This document shows, piece by piece, positions 7,065-11,861 of a stretch of 11,861 nt of DNA (within the stretch, counting starts at the first letter, position 1; each line of letters starts with the position of its first letter). A model generated the notes under the pieces. That model saw only the letters and a program-made list of their open reading frames with translations, was not told where the DNA came from and did not search any database. The stretch covers positions 1 to 11,861 of the forward strand of contig JBBDQO010000013.1 of the NCBI GenBank assembly GCA_040905925.1, in the 5' to 3' direction. Both the position numbers and the translations under genes were made by a program. Source of the DNA: JALYNX01 sp040905925. GTDB taxonomy: Bacteria; Actinomycetota; Acidimicrobiia; Spongiisociales; ZC4RG35.

Positions 7065-7601
7065 GGAGCCCTCCACCGTCATCGGCGCTCCCGGCCCGTA
7101 CCACACCCGATCGGCTACGTAATCGGCAAGGGTGGTAGCCGATACCGCGCCGGAGGCGGTGAGAAACCGCCCTGAGATGACCATCGGCTCCTTGACCGGG
7201 ACTGCCCCGAATCGTCGGAGATGGTTGAGGGACAACCAGTGCCCGGTGACCCGCAGACCATCGATCAGGCCTGCAGCAGCGAGGGGCAGCGAGCCGGTCG
7301 AAACGCCCAGGCAAATCGTCGGAGCCTCTGCCAGTCGCCTCAACTCCGCCAGGACATGCAGGTCCATCGCCAACTCCAGCGATCCGAAACCCCCGGGGAG
7401 CAGCAGCACGGTTGGCTGTGACTCGATCTCCGTCAGGGACACATCGGCATGGAAAGACATCGGTGGATCGTGTCCCGGCACCGGCCCCCGCTCCCGTGCC
7501 GCCCAGATCACCTCCGGGGCAAGACGCTCGTGGAGGACCTCGAGTGGGGCGAGCACCTCTCGGGTGGCCACACCACCTGGCAGAACGACCACCAGACGCA
7601 T
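7038..7601 (-). CDS. DJ-1/PfpI (class I glutamine amidotransferase-like) protein
   Basis: A 187 aa protein of the DJ-1/PfpI superfamily, closest by motif to the isonitrile hydratase / AraC-type-regulator N-terminal branch. Seen: REVLAPLEVL (residues 14-23) at the position of the usual LD..GP.EV motif, LLLPGGFG (66-73), the nucleophile elbow with Cys97 in TICLGVSTGSLPLAAAGL, and VTGHW (118-122) where relatives have ATTHW. The catalytic Cys is therefore kept, but the substrate cannot be told; hydratase, glyoxalase-like or protease-related activities exist in the superfamily. There is no DNA-binding domain. ATG 7601 is chosen because TATTGT lies exactly 6 nt upstream and the domain begins at residue 2; the frame runs 20 codons further upstream, through a hairpin. 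Its 3' end overlaps livF by 27 bp in antisense. Confidence 0.82.
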   Translation of the reverse strand: MRLVVVLPGGVATREVLAPLEVLHERLAPEVIWAARERGPVPGHDPPMSFHADVSLTEIESQPTVLLLPGGFGSLELAMDLHVLAELRRLAEAPTICLGVSTGSLPLAAAGLIDGLRVTGHWLSLNHLRRFGAVPVKEPMVISGRFLTASGAVSATTLADYVADRVWYGPGAPMTVEGSSVDFGQGS

Positions 7602-7607
7602 GTTGGG

Positions 7608-7613
7608 ACAATA
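7608..7613 (-). promoter_or_regulatory. -10 box (TATTGT) for a leaderless DJ-1/PfpI transcript
   Basis: Read on the minus strand, TATTGT is followed by the 6-nt spacer CCCAAC and then ATG 7601, the spacing expected if transcription begins on the A of the start codon. No Shine-Dalgarno is present. The -35 position falls inside the hairpin at 7625-7658 and has no TTGACA-like bases. Confidence 0.5.
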
Positions 7614-7624
7614 GCGCGCAACGT

Positions 7625-7658
7625 GGAGGAGGCCGGCCCCGCAGGGTCGGCCTCCTCT
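7625..7658 (-). terminator. Strong GC-rich hairpin after the solute-binding protein gene
   Basis: Positions 7625-7639 pair with 7644-7658 around a CGCA tetraloop: 15 base pairs, two of them G-U, with no mismatch. It lies 25 nt past the stop of the minus-strand solute-binding protein gene, so it is a likely terminator or 3' mRNA stabiliser for it. No T-run follows on either strand, as is common in GC-rich actinobacteria. It also covers the -35 position of the next gene. Confidence 0.6.
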
Positions 7659-7683
7659 CACTTCTCCGAATTGGAGTCGGTTG

Positions 7684-9057
7684 TTACTGCAACTCGGCGT
7701 TCAGGTACTCGTCAAGCGAGGGATCGGGACCAGAGCACGGAGGCTCTTGATCGGTCCCTGATGAGGAGCACTCGGCCAACTCACCGAGGGTGACGATCTG
7801 ATAGCTCGCAGCCGACGGTTCACCGGCATCGATGAACTCGTAGGGGCCACCGACACCGTCATAGTCGATGTCCGTGGTTCCCGCCTGGATCAATGCAACA
7901 CACGACGCGAAGTCGGTGCACTTCTCACCACCACGGGTCACATCGTTGATCTGCGCCGCGATCGCGACCGGGTCGAGACTGCCGGCAATCTCCGCGGCCA
8001 GGGCGATAATGGTCACCGCGTCGTAGGCCTCGGCGCCATAGGAGAAGACACCGGCGAGGTCGCCGATCTCCTCCGTAGCGTTGAGACGATCGGTGAAGTC
8101 GGTGATGGTGCTCAGGTCGACCGACGGCTGGGTGCCGCGCATCCCGTTTAGGATCGACGAGTCGGCCATCACGCTGTGGAGACCGCCGATGTTGCCATCA
8201 ACACCCCACACCGCCTTACCCGACACCGGGCCGATACCCCGCGCATGCATGGTTTCCAGGATCAGGGTTCCCTCTTCGAAGCTGATCACAACGATCGCCT
8301 CGGGGTCGGAAGTAACCAGCTGGTCGACCTCGGCGTCGAACGTGGTCACCCCTTCGGCCGGATAGGCGATGAAGTCGGTGATCTCACCACCGAGTCCTTC
8401 GTATACCTCACGGAACCGCTCTGCCAGACCCTCTCCATAGGGATCCTGGCGGTAGATCACGCCGGCGCTGAGGCTCTCCTCCGCCACCACCTCCGCCAGA
8501 ACCTGACCCTGCAGGAAGTCAGAGGGGGCGGTGCGGAAATAGAGCCCGTTGTCGTCGTAATCGGTGAAATCCGCTGAGGTGTTGGCCGGCGAGAACTGGA
8601 TGACTCCGGCTCCCGTGATCTTGTCGATGACTGTGAACGACACACCTGACGACGCGGCACCGACAATGGCATGAACACCGGCAGCCAGGTGGCTGTCTGC
8701 GGTCGCATTGGCGATGTCGGTCGAGGTGTCGCCTGAGTCACCGGGTATGAACACCGCATCGGCTCCGAGCACGCCGCCAGCGGCGTTGATGTCGCTGAGG
8801 GCGAGATAGACGCCGGCTTCTTCAGGCGGGTCCAAGAACGCAAGCGAACCGGTTTGGGGCAACAGCCCGCCGATGGTCAGTTGACCCGCAGGCTCCGCGC
8901 CTGAGGTCGTTGTCGCCTCAGGAGCTGCCGTCGTAGTGGTCGCCTCTGCGCCACCTGTGGTCGTGGTGCCTTCGCCTTCTCCGTCGCCACAGGCGGCGAG
9001 GATCAGCGAGAAGACAGCCAGAACCGCGAGAAGCTTGAGGCCTCTCTTCGTTTTCAT
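7684..9057 (-). CDS. livK: Branched-chain amino acid type ABC transporter substrate-binding lipoprotein
   Basis: Extracytoplasmic solute receptor of the Peripla_BP_6 (LivJ/LivK) type, 457 aa. The signal sequence MKTKRGLKLLAVLAVFSLIL ends in a lipobox LAAC with Cys23 as the lipidated residue, followed by a Gly/Glu/Thr/Ala linker (about 24-57). The binding domain opens with QLTIGGLLPQTGSLAF and INAAGGVLG, and carries VGAASSGVS and VIYRQDPYGEGL, all typical of the family. A CTDFASC cysteine pair near the C-terminus may form a disulfide. ATG 9057 has a strong GGAGGAAGGAAA ribosome site and starts exactly at the signal peptide; the frame runs upstream to 9183 but that part has no function I can see. 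It is the probable partner of LivHMGF, though on the other strand and two genes away. Ligand unknown: amino acids, amides or urea are all handled by this class. Confidence 0.9.
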   Translation of the reverse strand: MKTKRGLKLLAVLAVFSLILAACGDGEGEGTTTTGGAEATTTTAAPEATTTSGAEPAGQLTIGGLLPQTGSLAFLDPPEEAGVYLALSDINAAGGVLGADAVFIPGDSGDTSTDIANATADSHLAAGVHAIVGAASSGVSFTVIDKITGAGVIQFSPANTSADFTDYDDNGLYFRTAPSDFLQGQVLAEVVAEESLSAGVIYRQDPYGEGLAERFREVYEGLGGEITDFIAYPAEGVTTFDAEVDQLVTSDPEAIVVISFEEGTLILETMHARGIGPVSGKAVWGVDGNIGGLHSVMADSSILNGMRGTQPSVDLSTITDFTDRLNATEEIGDLAGVFSYGAEAYDAVTIIALAAEIAGSLDPVAIAAQINDVTRGGEKCTDFASCVALIQAGTTDIDYDGVGGPYEFIDAGEPSAASYQIVTLGELAECSSSGTDQEPPCSGPDPSLDEYLNAELQ

Positions 9058-9060
9058 ATG

Positions 9061-9072
9061 TTTCCTTCCTCC
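9061..9072 (-). promoter_or_regulatory. Ribosome-binding site of the solute-binding protein gene
   Basis: On the minus strand this reads GGAGGAAGGAAA, followed by CAT and ATG 9057. Two overlapping Shine-Dalgarno cores (GGAGG and AAGGA) precede the start, the strongest site in the window, which suggests high translation of this lipoprotein. Confidence 0.75.
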
Positions 9073-9113
9073 ACTTTGCTGAGCGCGACACGTCGATACC
9101 GTGCCGTAAGGCG

Positions 9114-9119
9114 ACTTTA
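9114..9119 (-). promoter_or_regulatory. Candidate -10 box (TAAAGT) for the solute-binding protein gene
   Basis: TAAAGT on the minus strand fits TANNNT and would give a leader of about 50 nt that carries the strong ribosome site. The region 17-18 nt upstream (CGCTTG) is a poor -35. Inferred from motif only. Confidence 0.3.
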
Positions 9120-9184
9120 GACCCCATTTCTGCTTCAAGCGCCCTGACCGACTCGATCCCGGCTGGGTAGGCGTACCGTTCACC

Positions 9185-9198
9185 TATGTTCAGAACAT
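9185..9198 (+). promoter_or_regulatory. Operator-like palindrome overlapping a -10 box for the MBL gene
   Basis: ATGTTC-A-GAACAT (9186-9198) is a perfect 6-bp inverted repeat about a single central base, in the 187-bp divergent gap between the solute-binding protein and MBL genes. TATGTT (9185-9190) within it fits a plus-strand -10 box, so a bound dimeric repressor would block that promoter. The regulator is not identifiable; it is not the actinobacterial LexA box, which has the arms in the opposite order. Confidence 0.35.
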
Positions 9199-9223
9199 CG
9201 ATTCCCCTGTCCGCAATTGGCTT

Positions 9224-9244
9224 TGGGGAAGCCTGAGCTCCCCA
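9224..9244 (+). promoter_or_regulatory. Hairpin abutting the MBL start codon
   Basis: TGGGGA (9224-9229) pairs with TCCCCA (9239-9244), with inner GC/GC pairs around a CTGA loop, and GTG 9245 follows at once. The left arm holds the only purine-rich ribosome-like bases (GGGGAA). The folded leader could hinder or position ribosomes; this is inferred from sequence complementarity only. Confidence 0.35.
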
Positions 9245-9802
9245 GTGGCGAGCTTTCACCTTCTTTTAGCCGGCTACGGCGGGGAGCGAGTTGCCTCGAC
9301 CGTGTCGCTGGTGGTGTCGGAGGACTTCCTTGTCGTCATCGACCCCGGCATGGTTGCGTCGCGTTCGGTGATCCTCGATCCCGTGGCGTCGCTCGGTTAT
9401 CGGCCCGAGGACATCACCGACGTCGTCATCTCGCACCATCACCCGGATCACACGATCAACATCGCCCTTTTCCCCAACGCCCGGGTCCACGACCATTGGG
9501 CCATCTATCACGGGGATTCCTGGGATTCACGACCTGCGGAGGGATTCGAGGTTGCTCCCGAGATTTCACTGTGGGAGACCCCGGGGCACACTCCCCAGGA
9601 CATCACCACCATGGTGCGGGCCGGAGACGAGATCGTCGCCTTCACCCATCTCTGGTGGTACCGAACCGCTCCCTACGACGATCCGCTGTGCACCAGTCCG
9701 GACGACCTGCACCTCGGCCGGGAGCGGGTGCTGGATATGGCGACCCTGATCGTCCCCGGCCACGGCGAGCCCTTCGTCCCCGACGCCTCCACCTCCCGTT
9801 AG
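9245..9802 (+). CDS. Metallo-beta-lactamase fold hydrolase (MBLAC1-like)
   Basis: A soluble 185 aa protein of the MBL superfamily. Metal-site residues are visible: H64-H65-H66-P67-D68-H69 (the HxHxDH motif), H115 in TPGHTPQD, and H173 in VPGHGEP. The residue that usually bridges the metals (Asp in a GD motif) is not evident; the corresponding stretch reads AFTHLWW with H135, so the second metal site may differ. The size and order match small MBLAC1-like / glyoxalase-II-like hydrolases; the substrate is unknown. GTG 9245 is the only start that keeps the first beta strands, but no normally spaced Shine-Dalgarno precedes it and a hairpin abuts it. Its TAG stop is also the first bases of the likely promoter for the next gene. 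Confidence 0.82.
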   Translation: MASFHLLLAGYGGERVASTVSLVVSEDFLVVIDPGMVASRSVILDPVASLGYRPEDITDVVISHHHPDHTINIALFPNARVHDHWAIYHGDSWDSRPAEGFEVAPEISLWETPGHTPQDITTMVRAGDEIVAFTHLWWYRTAPYDDPLCTSPDDLHLGRERVLDMATLIVPGHGEPFVPDASTSR

Positions 9803-9805
9803 CCT
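9800..9805 (+). promoter_or_regulatory. -10 box (TAGCCT) for a leaderless AlaX transcript
   Basis: TAGCCT begins on the stop codon of the MBL gene and is followed by the 6-nt spacer CGAAAC and ATG 9812, the exact spacing for transcription starting at the start codon. No Shine-Dalgarno lies in the 9-nt gap. The gene could also be read through from the MBL transcript. Confidence 0.45.
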
Positions 9806-9811
9806 CGAAAC

Positions 9812-10555
9812 ATGGCCGGCACCGGACCGATCGAGGAGCTCGCCCCCCGGGATGCCTATCTGGCCCGGACCGAGGGCCACGTCCTCGAGGCCGGTGAGAG
9901 CGGTCTTCTCCTCGACCGGACGGCCTTCTATGCGAGGGGCGGCGGCCAGCCCGGAGACCTTGGATTCATCCGCTGGGACGGCGGTCAGGTCGAGGTGATC
10001 GACACCATCCGACGTGAGGGCAAGCCCTTCCATTTGGTGAAAGAGGACGCCGAGCTGCCGGATCCGGGAACACCCGTCGAAGCCGTCATCGATTGGGAGC
10101 GGCGCTATCTCACCATGAAGACCCACACCGCCCTCCACGCCCTATCCGGGGTGATCTTCCGGGACTTCGGGGCCAAGGTGACCGGGGGGAACATGGACCC
10201 GGGAGTGGCTCGCATGGACTTCGAGCTCGACGGGATCTCGGTGGAGTTCGGCCAGCTCGTGGAGCGCAAGCTGAACGACGAGTTGACCAGGGGCTATCCC
10301 ACCGAGGTCGTCTTCATGGCCCGAGCCGAGGCGTTGCGGGACCCGGATCTGATCCGGACCAAGGTGAACCTGATCCCGGAGTGGGTCGAGGAGATCCGGG
10401 TCATCGACATCGTTGGGCTCGACCGCCAGGCGGACGGCGGCACCCACGTTGCCTCCACCCTCGAGGTGGGTCATGTGAGCGTGGTCAAGACCGAGTCAAA
10501 GGGCAAGGCAAACAAGCGGATGAGGATCGAGCTCGCCGATCTTGGTGGTCACTAA
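9812..10555 (+). CDS. AlaX-type alanyl-tRNA editing protein
   Basis: A free-standing editing-domain protein (247 aa) related to the editing half of alanyl-tRNA synthetase; such proteins hydrolyse mischarged Ser- or Gly-tRNA(Ala) in the cytoplasm. Seen: the glycine-rich FYARGGGQPGDLG (from residue 39), the zinc-site HTALH (H105, H109), and the second zinc-site region ADGGTHVASTLEVG (from residue 207), with H212 kept but Asp208 where the usual CxxxH motif has Cys. The end, ESKGKANKRMRIEL, matches the closing SAD-domain motif (sKGk.n.R). The length fits the medium AlaX-M class (N-terminal barrel plus SAD domain, no C-terminal extension). ATG 9812 sits 9 nt after the MBL stop. The family is certain; tRNA specificity is not readable. 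Confidence 0.88.
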   Translation: MAGTGPIEELAPRDAYLARTEGHVLEAGESGLLLDRTAFYARGGGQPGDLGFIRWDGGQVEVIDTIRREGKPFHLVKEDAELPDPGTPVEAVIDWERRYLTMKTHTALHALSGVIFRDFGAKVTGGNMDPGVARMDFELDGISVEFGQLVERKLNDELTRGYPTEVVFMARAEALRDPDLIRTKVNLIPEWVEEIRVIDIVGLDRQADGGTHVASTLEVGHVSVVKTESKGKANKRMRIELADLGGH

Positions 10556-10577
10556 CGTCCCCTTCCAGCAAGCCAGC

Positions 10578-10583
10578 GAAAGG
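10578..10583 (+). promoter_or_regulatory. Ribosome-binding site deciding the universal stress protein start
   Basis: GAAAGG lies 6 nt upstream of ATG 10590. An in-frame start at 10542 would overlap the alaX end and add 16 residues that the family lacks, so 10590 is preferred. Confidence 0.65.
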
Positions 10584-10589
10584 CACATC

Positions 10590-10988
10590 ATGAGCGTCAT
10601 CGTCGGGTATCTGTCGTCGGACCGGGGGAAGAAAGCCCTCGATGTGGGCATCCAAGAGGCCAAGCTCCGGAACACCGGTCTCGTCGTCGTGCACTCGCTT
10701 CACGGCGCCGGCAAGGACGACGACGAAGACGTGATCCAAAGTGACCGCGATCTCAATGATCTCGAGAAGAGGCTGACGAACGAGGGGATCGAGTTCTCGG
10801 TCCATAACTTCGTTCGAGGTAACACGCCTGCTCAGGACATCGTCCGGGCCGCCCAGGAATTAGACGGTGAGCTGATCGTCATCGGCCTCCGCCAGCGAAC
10901 GTCGGCAGGGAAGTTCCTGCTCGGTTCGAATGCCCACGACATCCTCATGGACGCCCCCTGCCCCGTCCTCACGGTGCGGGTCGATTGA
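10590..10988 (+). CDS. Universal stress protein (UspA family)
   Basis: A small single-domain cytoplasmic Usp protein, 132 aa, normal length. It opens with the strand SVIVGYLSSDRGKKAL and closes with the family hallmark IVIGLRQRTSAGKFLLGSNA (98-) and APCPVLTVRVD. The nucleotide-binding consensus G-2x-G-9x-G(S/T) is only partly kept: Gly99 and Gly112-Ser113 are present but the second Gly is Gln102. This GLRxR(T/S)..GK variant is, as far as I recall, frequent in actinobacterial Usp proteins, so ATP binding remains possible. The Asp/Glu-rich loop (about 43-47, KDDDED) is unusual but not disruptive. It lies 34 nt after alaX with its own ribosome site, so it may share that transcript. Confidence 0.88.
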   Translation: MSVIVGYLSSDRGKKALDVGIQEAKLRNTGLVVVHSLHGAGKDDDEDVIQSDRDLNDLEKRLTNEGIEFSVHNFVRGNTPAQDIVRAAQELDGELIVIGLRQRTSAGKFLLGSNAHDILMDAPCPVLTVRVD

Positions 10989-11011
10989 GGAGAGGCGAGC
11001 TTCTGCTCTCC
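10989..11011 (+). terminator. Weak hairpin after the universal stress protein gene
   Basis: GGAGAG (10989-10994) can pair with CTCTCC (11006-11011); an alternative inner stem GAGC/GCTC is also possible. It begins on the base after the stop. No T-run follows. A possible terminator separating this gene from the CvpA-type gene. Confidence 0.3.
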
Positions 11012-11071
11012 AATCGGTCCTGAGTAGCCCTGGATCGCGGGACTGGAACCGAATGTCGCTCGAGGCACCAG

Positions 11072-11092
11072 GTACCTAGTACCAAGTACCCG
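11072..11092 (+). repeat. Three tandem GTACCnn heptamers before the CvpA-type gene
   Basis: GTACCTA, GTACCAA and GTACCCG stand end to end immediately upstream of ATG 11095. The first two also form a GGTAC-CTA-GTACC inverted repeat (11071-11083). Possible protein-binding site or short-repeat slippage; no -10 box or Shine-Dalgarno is clear in the same stretch. Confidence 0.5.
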
Positions 11093-11094
11093 GA

Positions 11095-11861
11095 ATGCTC
11101 GATTTCGTCCTCGGTCTCGTGCTCGCTGGATTGCTGGTCAGGGGTTGGACCCGCGGATTCGTGCGTGAGGCCCTCGATCTGGTGGGGCTCATTCTCGGAG
11201 TCTGGGTTGCCTTCAGGGTGAGCGGGCCGCTAGGCGAGTTCCTGACCGATCGTTTCGGAGTGGCCCCCGAAGTCGCCGGAGTGGGGGCGGGGATAGTTCT
11301 CTTCGTGCTCTTCGGGGTGTCGCTGAGCGTGGCCGCCCGGTATCTCTCCAAGGTGATGAACCTTCCCGGGCTGACCCTGATCAATCGGGTTGGTGGCGCC
11401 GCGGTGGCAATGGGCTGGGGCGTGGTCATCGTCCTGGTCCTCATCAATCTCGCCGGGGTCCTTCCCCTGCCCGCAGGCTGGGATCAGGCAGTCGAAGACT
11501 CCGCCGTGGCCCAGGCAATTACCGGGCCGGACGCATTGCCCCAACAGGCGTTCGAGTCGGTCGGCTCCAGCCAGGTGTTGGCTTCACTGACCGCCATCCA
11601 GTCCGTGCTCGGGTCGAGCCGAGCGGTGCCGGAAGGGAATGAGATCATCACCATTCCTGGTGCTCGGGCCGATGAGATAAGACAGGTTCGGGACGAGGCC
11701 GCCGAGGTGATGGTTCGGATCAACGAGTACCGGGCCGGCCAGGGCCTCGGCGCCCTCACCTCCAGCGCGGTCTTCACCGAGGTGGCGGAGTCCCGGGCCG
11801 CCGGCATGTACATCACCGGGAGAATCTCCCGGGACACCCCGCCGGGGGGCAGCGTCCTCGA
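11095..11861 (+). CDS. CvpA-type membrane protein fused to a CAP/SCP-like domain (partial, runs off window)
   Basis: The 5' part (255 codons) of a gene that continues past the window. Residues 1-125 hold four hydrophobic helices (about 2-15, 26-44, 61-83, 98-124) with RGFVREALDLVGLI (from residue 20), as in the CvpA family. A polar linker (about 126-200) follows, then VMVRINEYRAGQGLGALTSS and VAESRAAGMYITGRISRDTP, which match the start of a CAP (cysteine-rich secretory/YkwD-type) domain: lN.yRa..Gl..L......a..rA..M...g. The first conserved His of that domain (in F(S)H..P.G) is Arg here. CAP domains act outside the cell, so this should be a membrane-tethered extracytoplasmic protein, architecturally parallel to mycobacterial MarP, where a CvpA-like membrane part carries a serine protease. 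The start is ATG 11095; I see no Shine-Dalgarno. Confidence 0.78.
   Translation, partial: MLDFVLGLVLAGLLVRGWTRGFVREALDLVGLILGVWVAFRVSGPLGEFLTDRFGVAPEVAGVGAGIVLFVLFGVSLSVAARYLSKVMNLPGLTLINRVGGAAVAMGWGVVIVLVLINLAGVLPLPAGWDQAVEDSAVAQAITGPDALPQQAFESVGSSQVLASLTAIQSVLGSSRAVPEGNEIITIPGARADEIRQVRDEAAEVMVRINEYRAGQGLGALTSSAVFTEVAESRAAGMYITGRISRDTPPGGSVL

Noticed and set aside
9058..9183. N-terminal extension of the solute-binding protein
   Set aside because: The extra 42 residues would put a non-hydrophobic segment before a perfect lipoprotein signal, and the strong ribosome site fixes ATG 9057.
9186..9198. LexA/SOS box
   Set aside because: The actinobacterial SOS box is GAACNNNNGTTC; this element has GTTC first and GAAC second with a single-base centre, so it is a different palindrome.
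9140..9244. tRNA-like GTTC-containing stretch with arms
   Set aside because: No acceptor stem, anticodon arm or correctly spaced T-arm can be formed; it is a promoter region.
9217..9897. A 226-codon plus-strand frame overlapping the MBL gene
   Set aside because: Arg/Pro/His-rich translation without motifs; the frame at 9245 carries the full set of MBL metal motifs except the bridging Asp.
1..11861. CRISPR array, insertion sequence, integrase or prophage signal
   Set aside because: No repeat-spacer pattern, transposase, recombinase or phage gene was seen, and composition and gene style are uniform across the window.

Overview
The window looks like a chromosomal segment of a GC-rich actinobacterium, most likely outside the classical Mycobacteriales/Streptomyces groups (an Acidimicrobiia-like or uncultured marine/soil lineage is my guess). 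The basis is high GC with GTG/ATG starts, a DUF3263 - LytR_C gene pair of the kind seen in Mycobacterium (Rv0430-Rv0431/virR), Thr/Glu-rich secreted linkers, and several starts that look leaderless. I see no mobile element, CRISPR array, tRNA or rRNA. Coding density is high and no gap exceeds 300 bp.

Layout. (1) 88-1723 (+): a tightly overlapping trio of a DUF3263 protein, a membrane-anchored LytR_C-domain protein (VirR-like) and an unrecognised three-helix membrane protein with a large extracytoplasmic beta-rich part. (2) 1740-2960 (+): an AI-2E family membrane transporter. (3) 3055-7064 (+): an ABC importer operon of the branched-chain amino acid (LivHMGF/HAAT) type with overlapping genes. 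Its LivH permease carries an extra secreted N-terminal beta-sandwich-like domain. (4) 7038-9057 (-): a DJ-1/PfpI-type protein whose 3' end overlaps livF, and a lipoprotein solute-binding protein of the Liv/Peripla_BP_6 type, which is the probable partner of the importer although it has its own promoter on the other strand. (5) 9245-11861 (+): a metallo-beta-lactamase-fold protein, an AlaX-type tRNA-editing protein, a universal stress protein, and the start of a CvpA-type membrane protein that runs into a CAP/SCP-like domain and is cut by the window end.

How the genes work together. The solute-binding lipoprotein should capture an amino acid or related small polar solute outside the membrane and pass it to LivH/LivM, driven by LivG/LivF. 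The other genes look like independent housekeeping, envelope or stress functions. At least five transcription-unit starts carry a TANNNT -10-like hexamer 6-9 nt before the start codon and lack a well-placed Shine-Dalgarno, which suggests leaderless or near-leaderless transcripts. Genes inside operons, in contrast, have purine-rich ribosome sites or overlap their upstream neighbour.

The most unusual items are the LivH fusion, the CvpA-CAP fusion, the shared 19-bp start module of the transporter genes, and the operator-like palindrome between the solute-binding protein and the MBL gene. Nothing here proves a wholly new system. These are mainly unusual domain architectures and regulatory arrangements.
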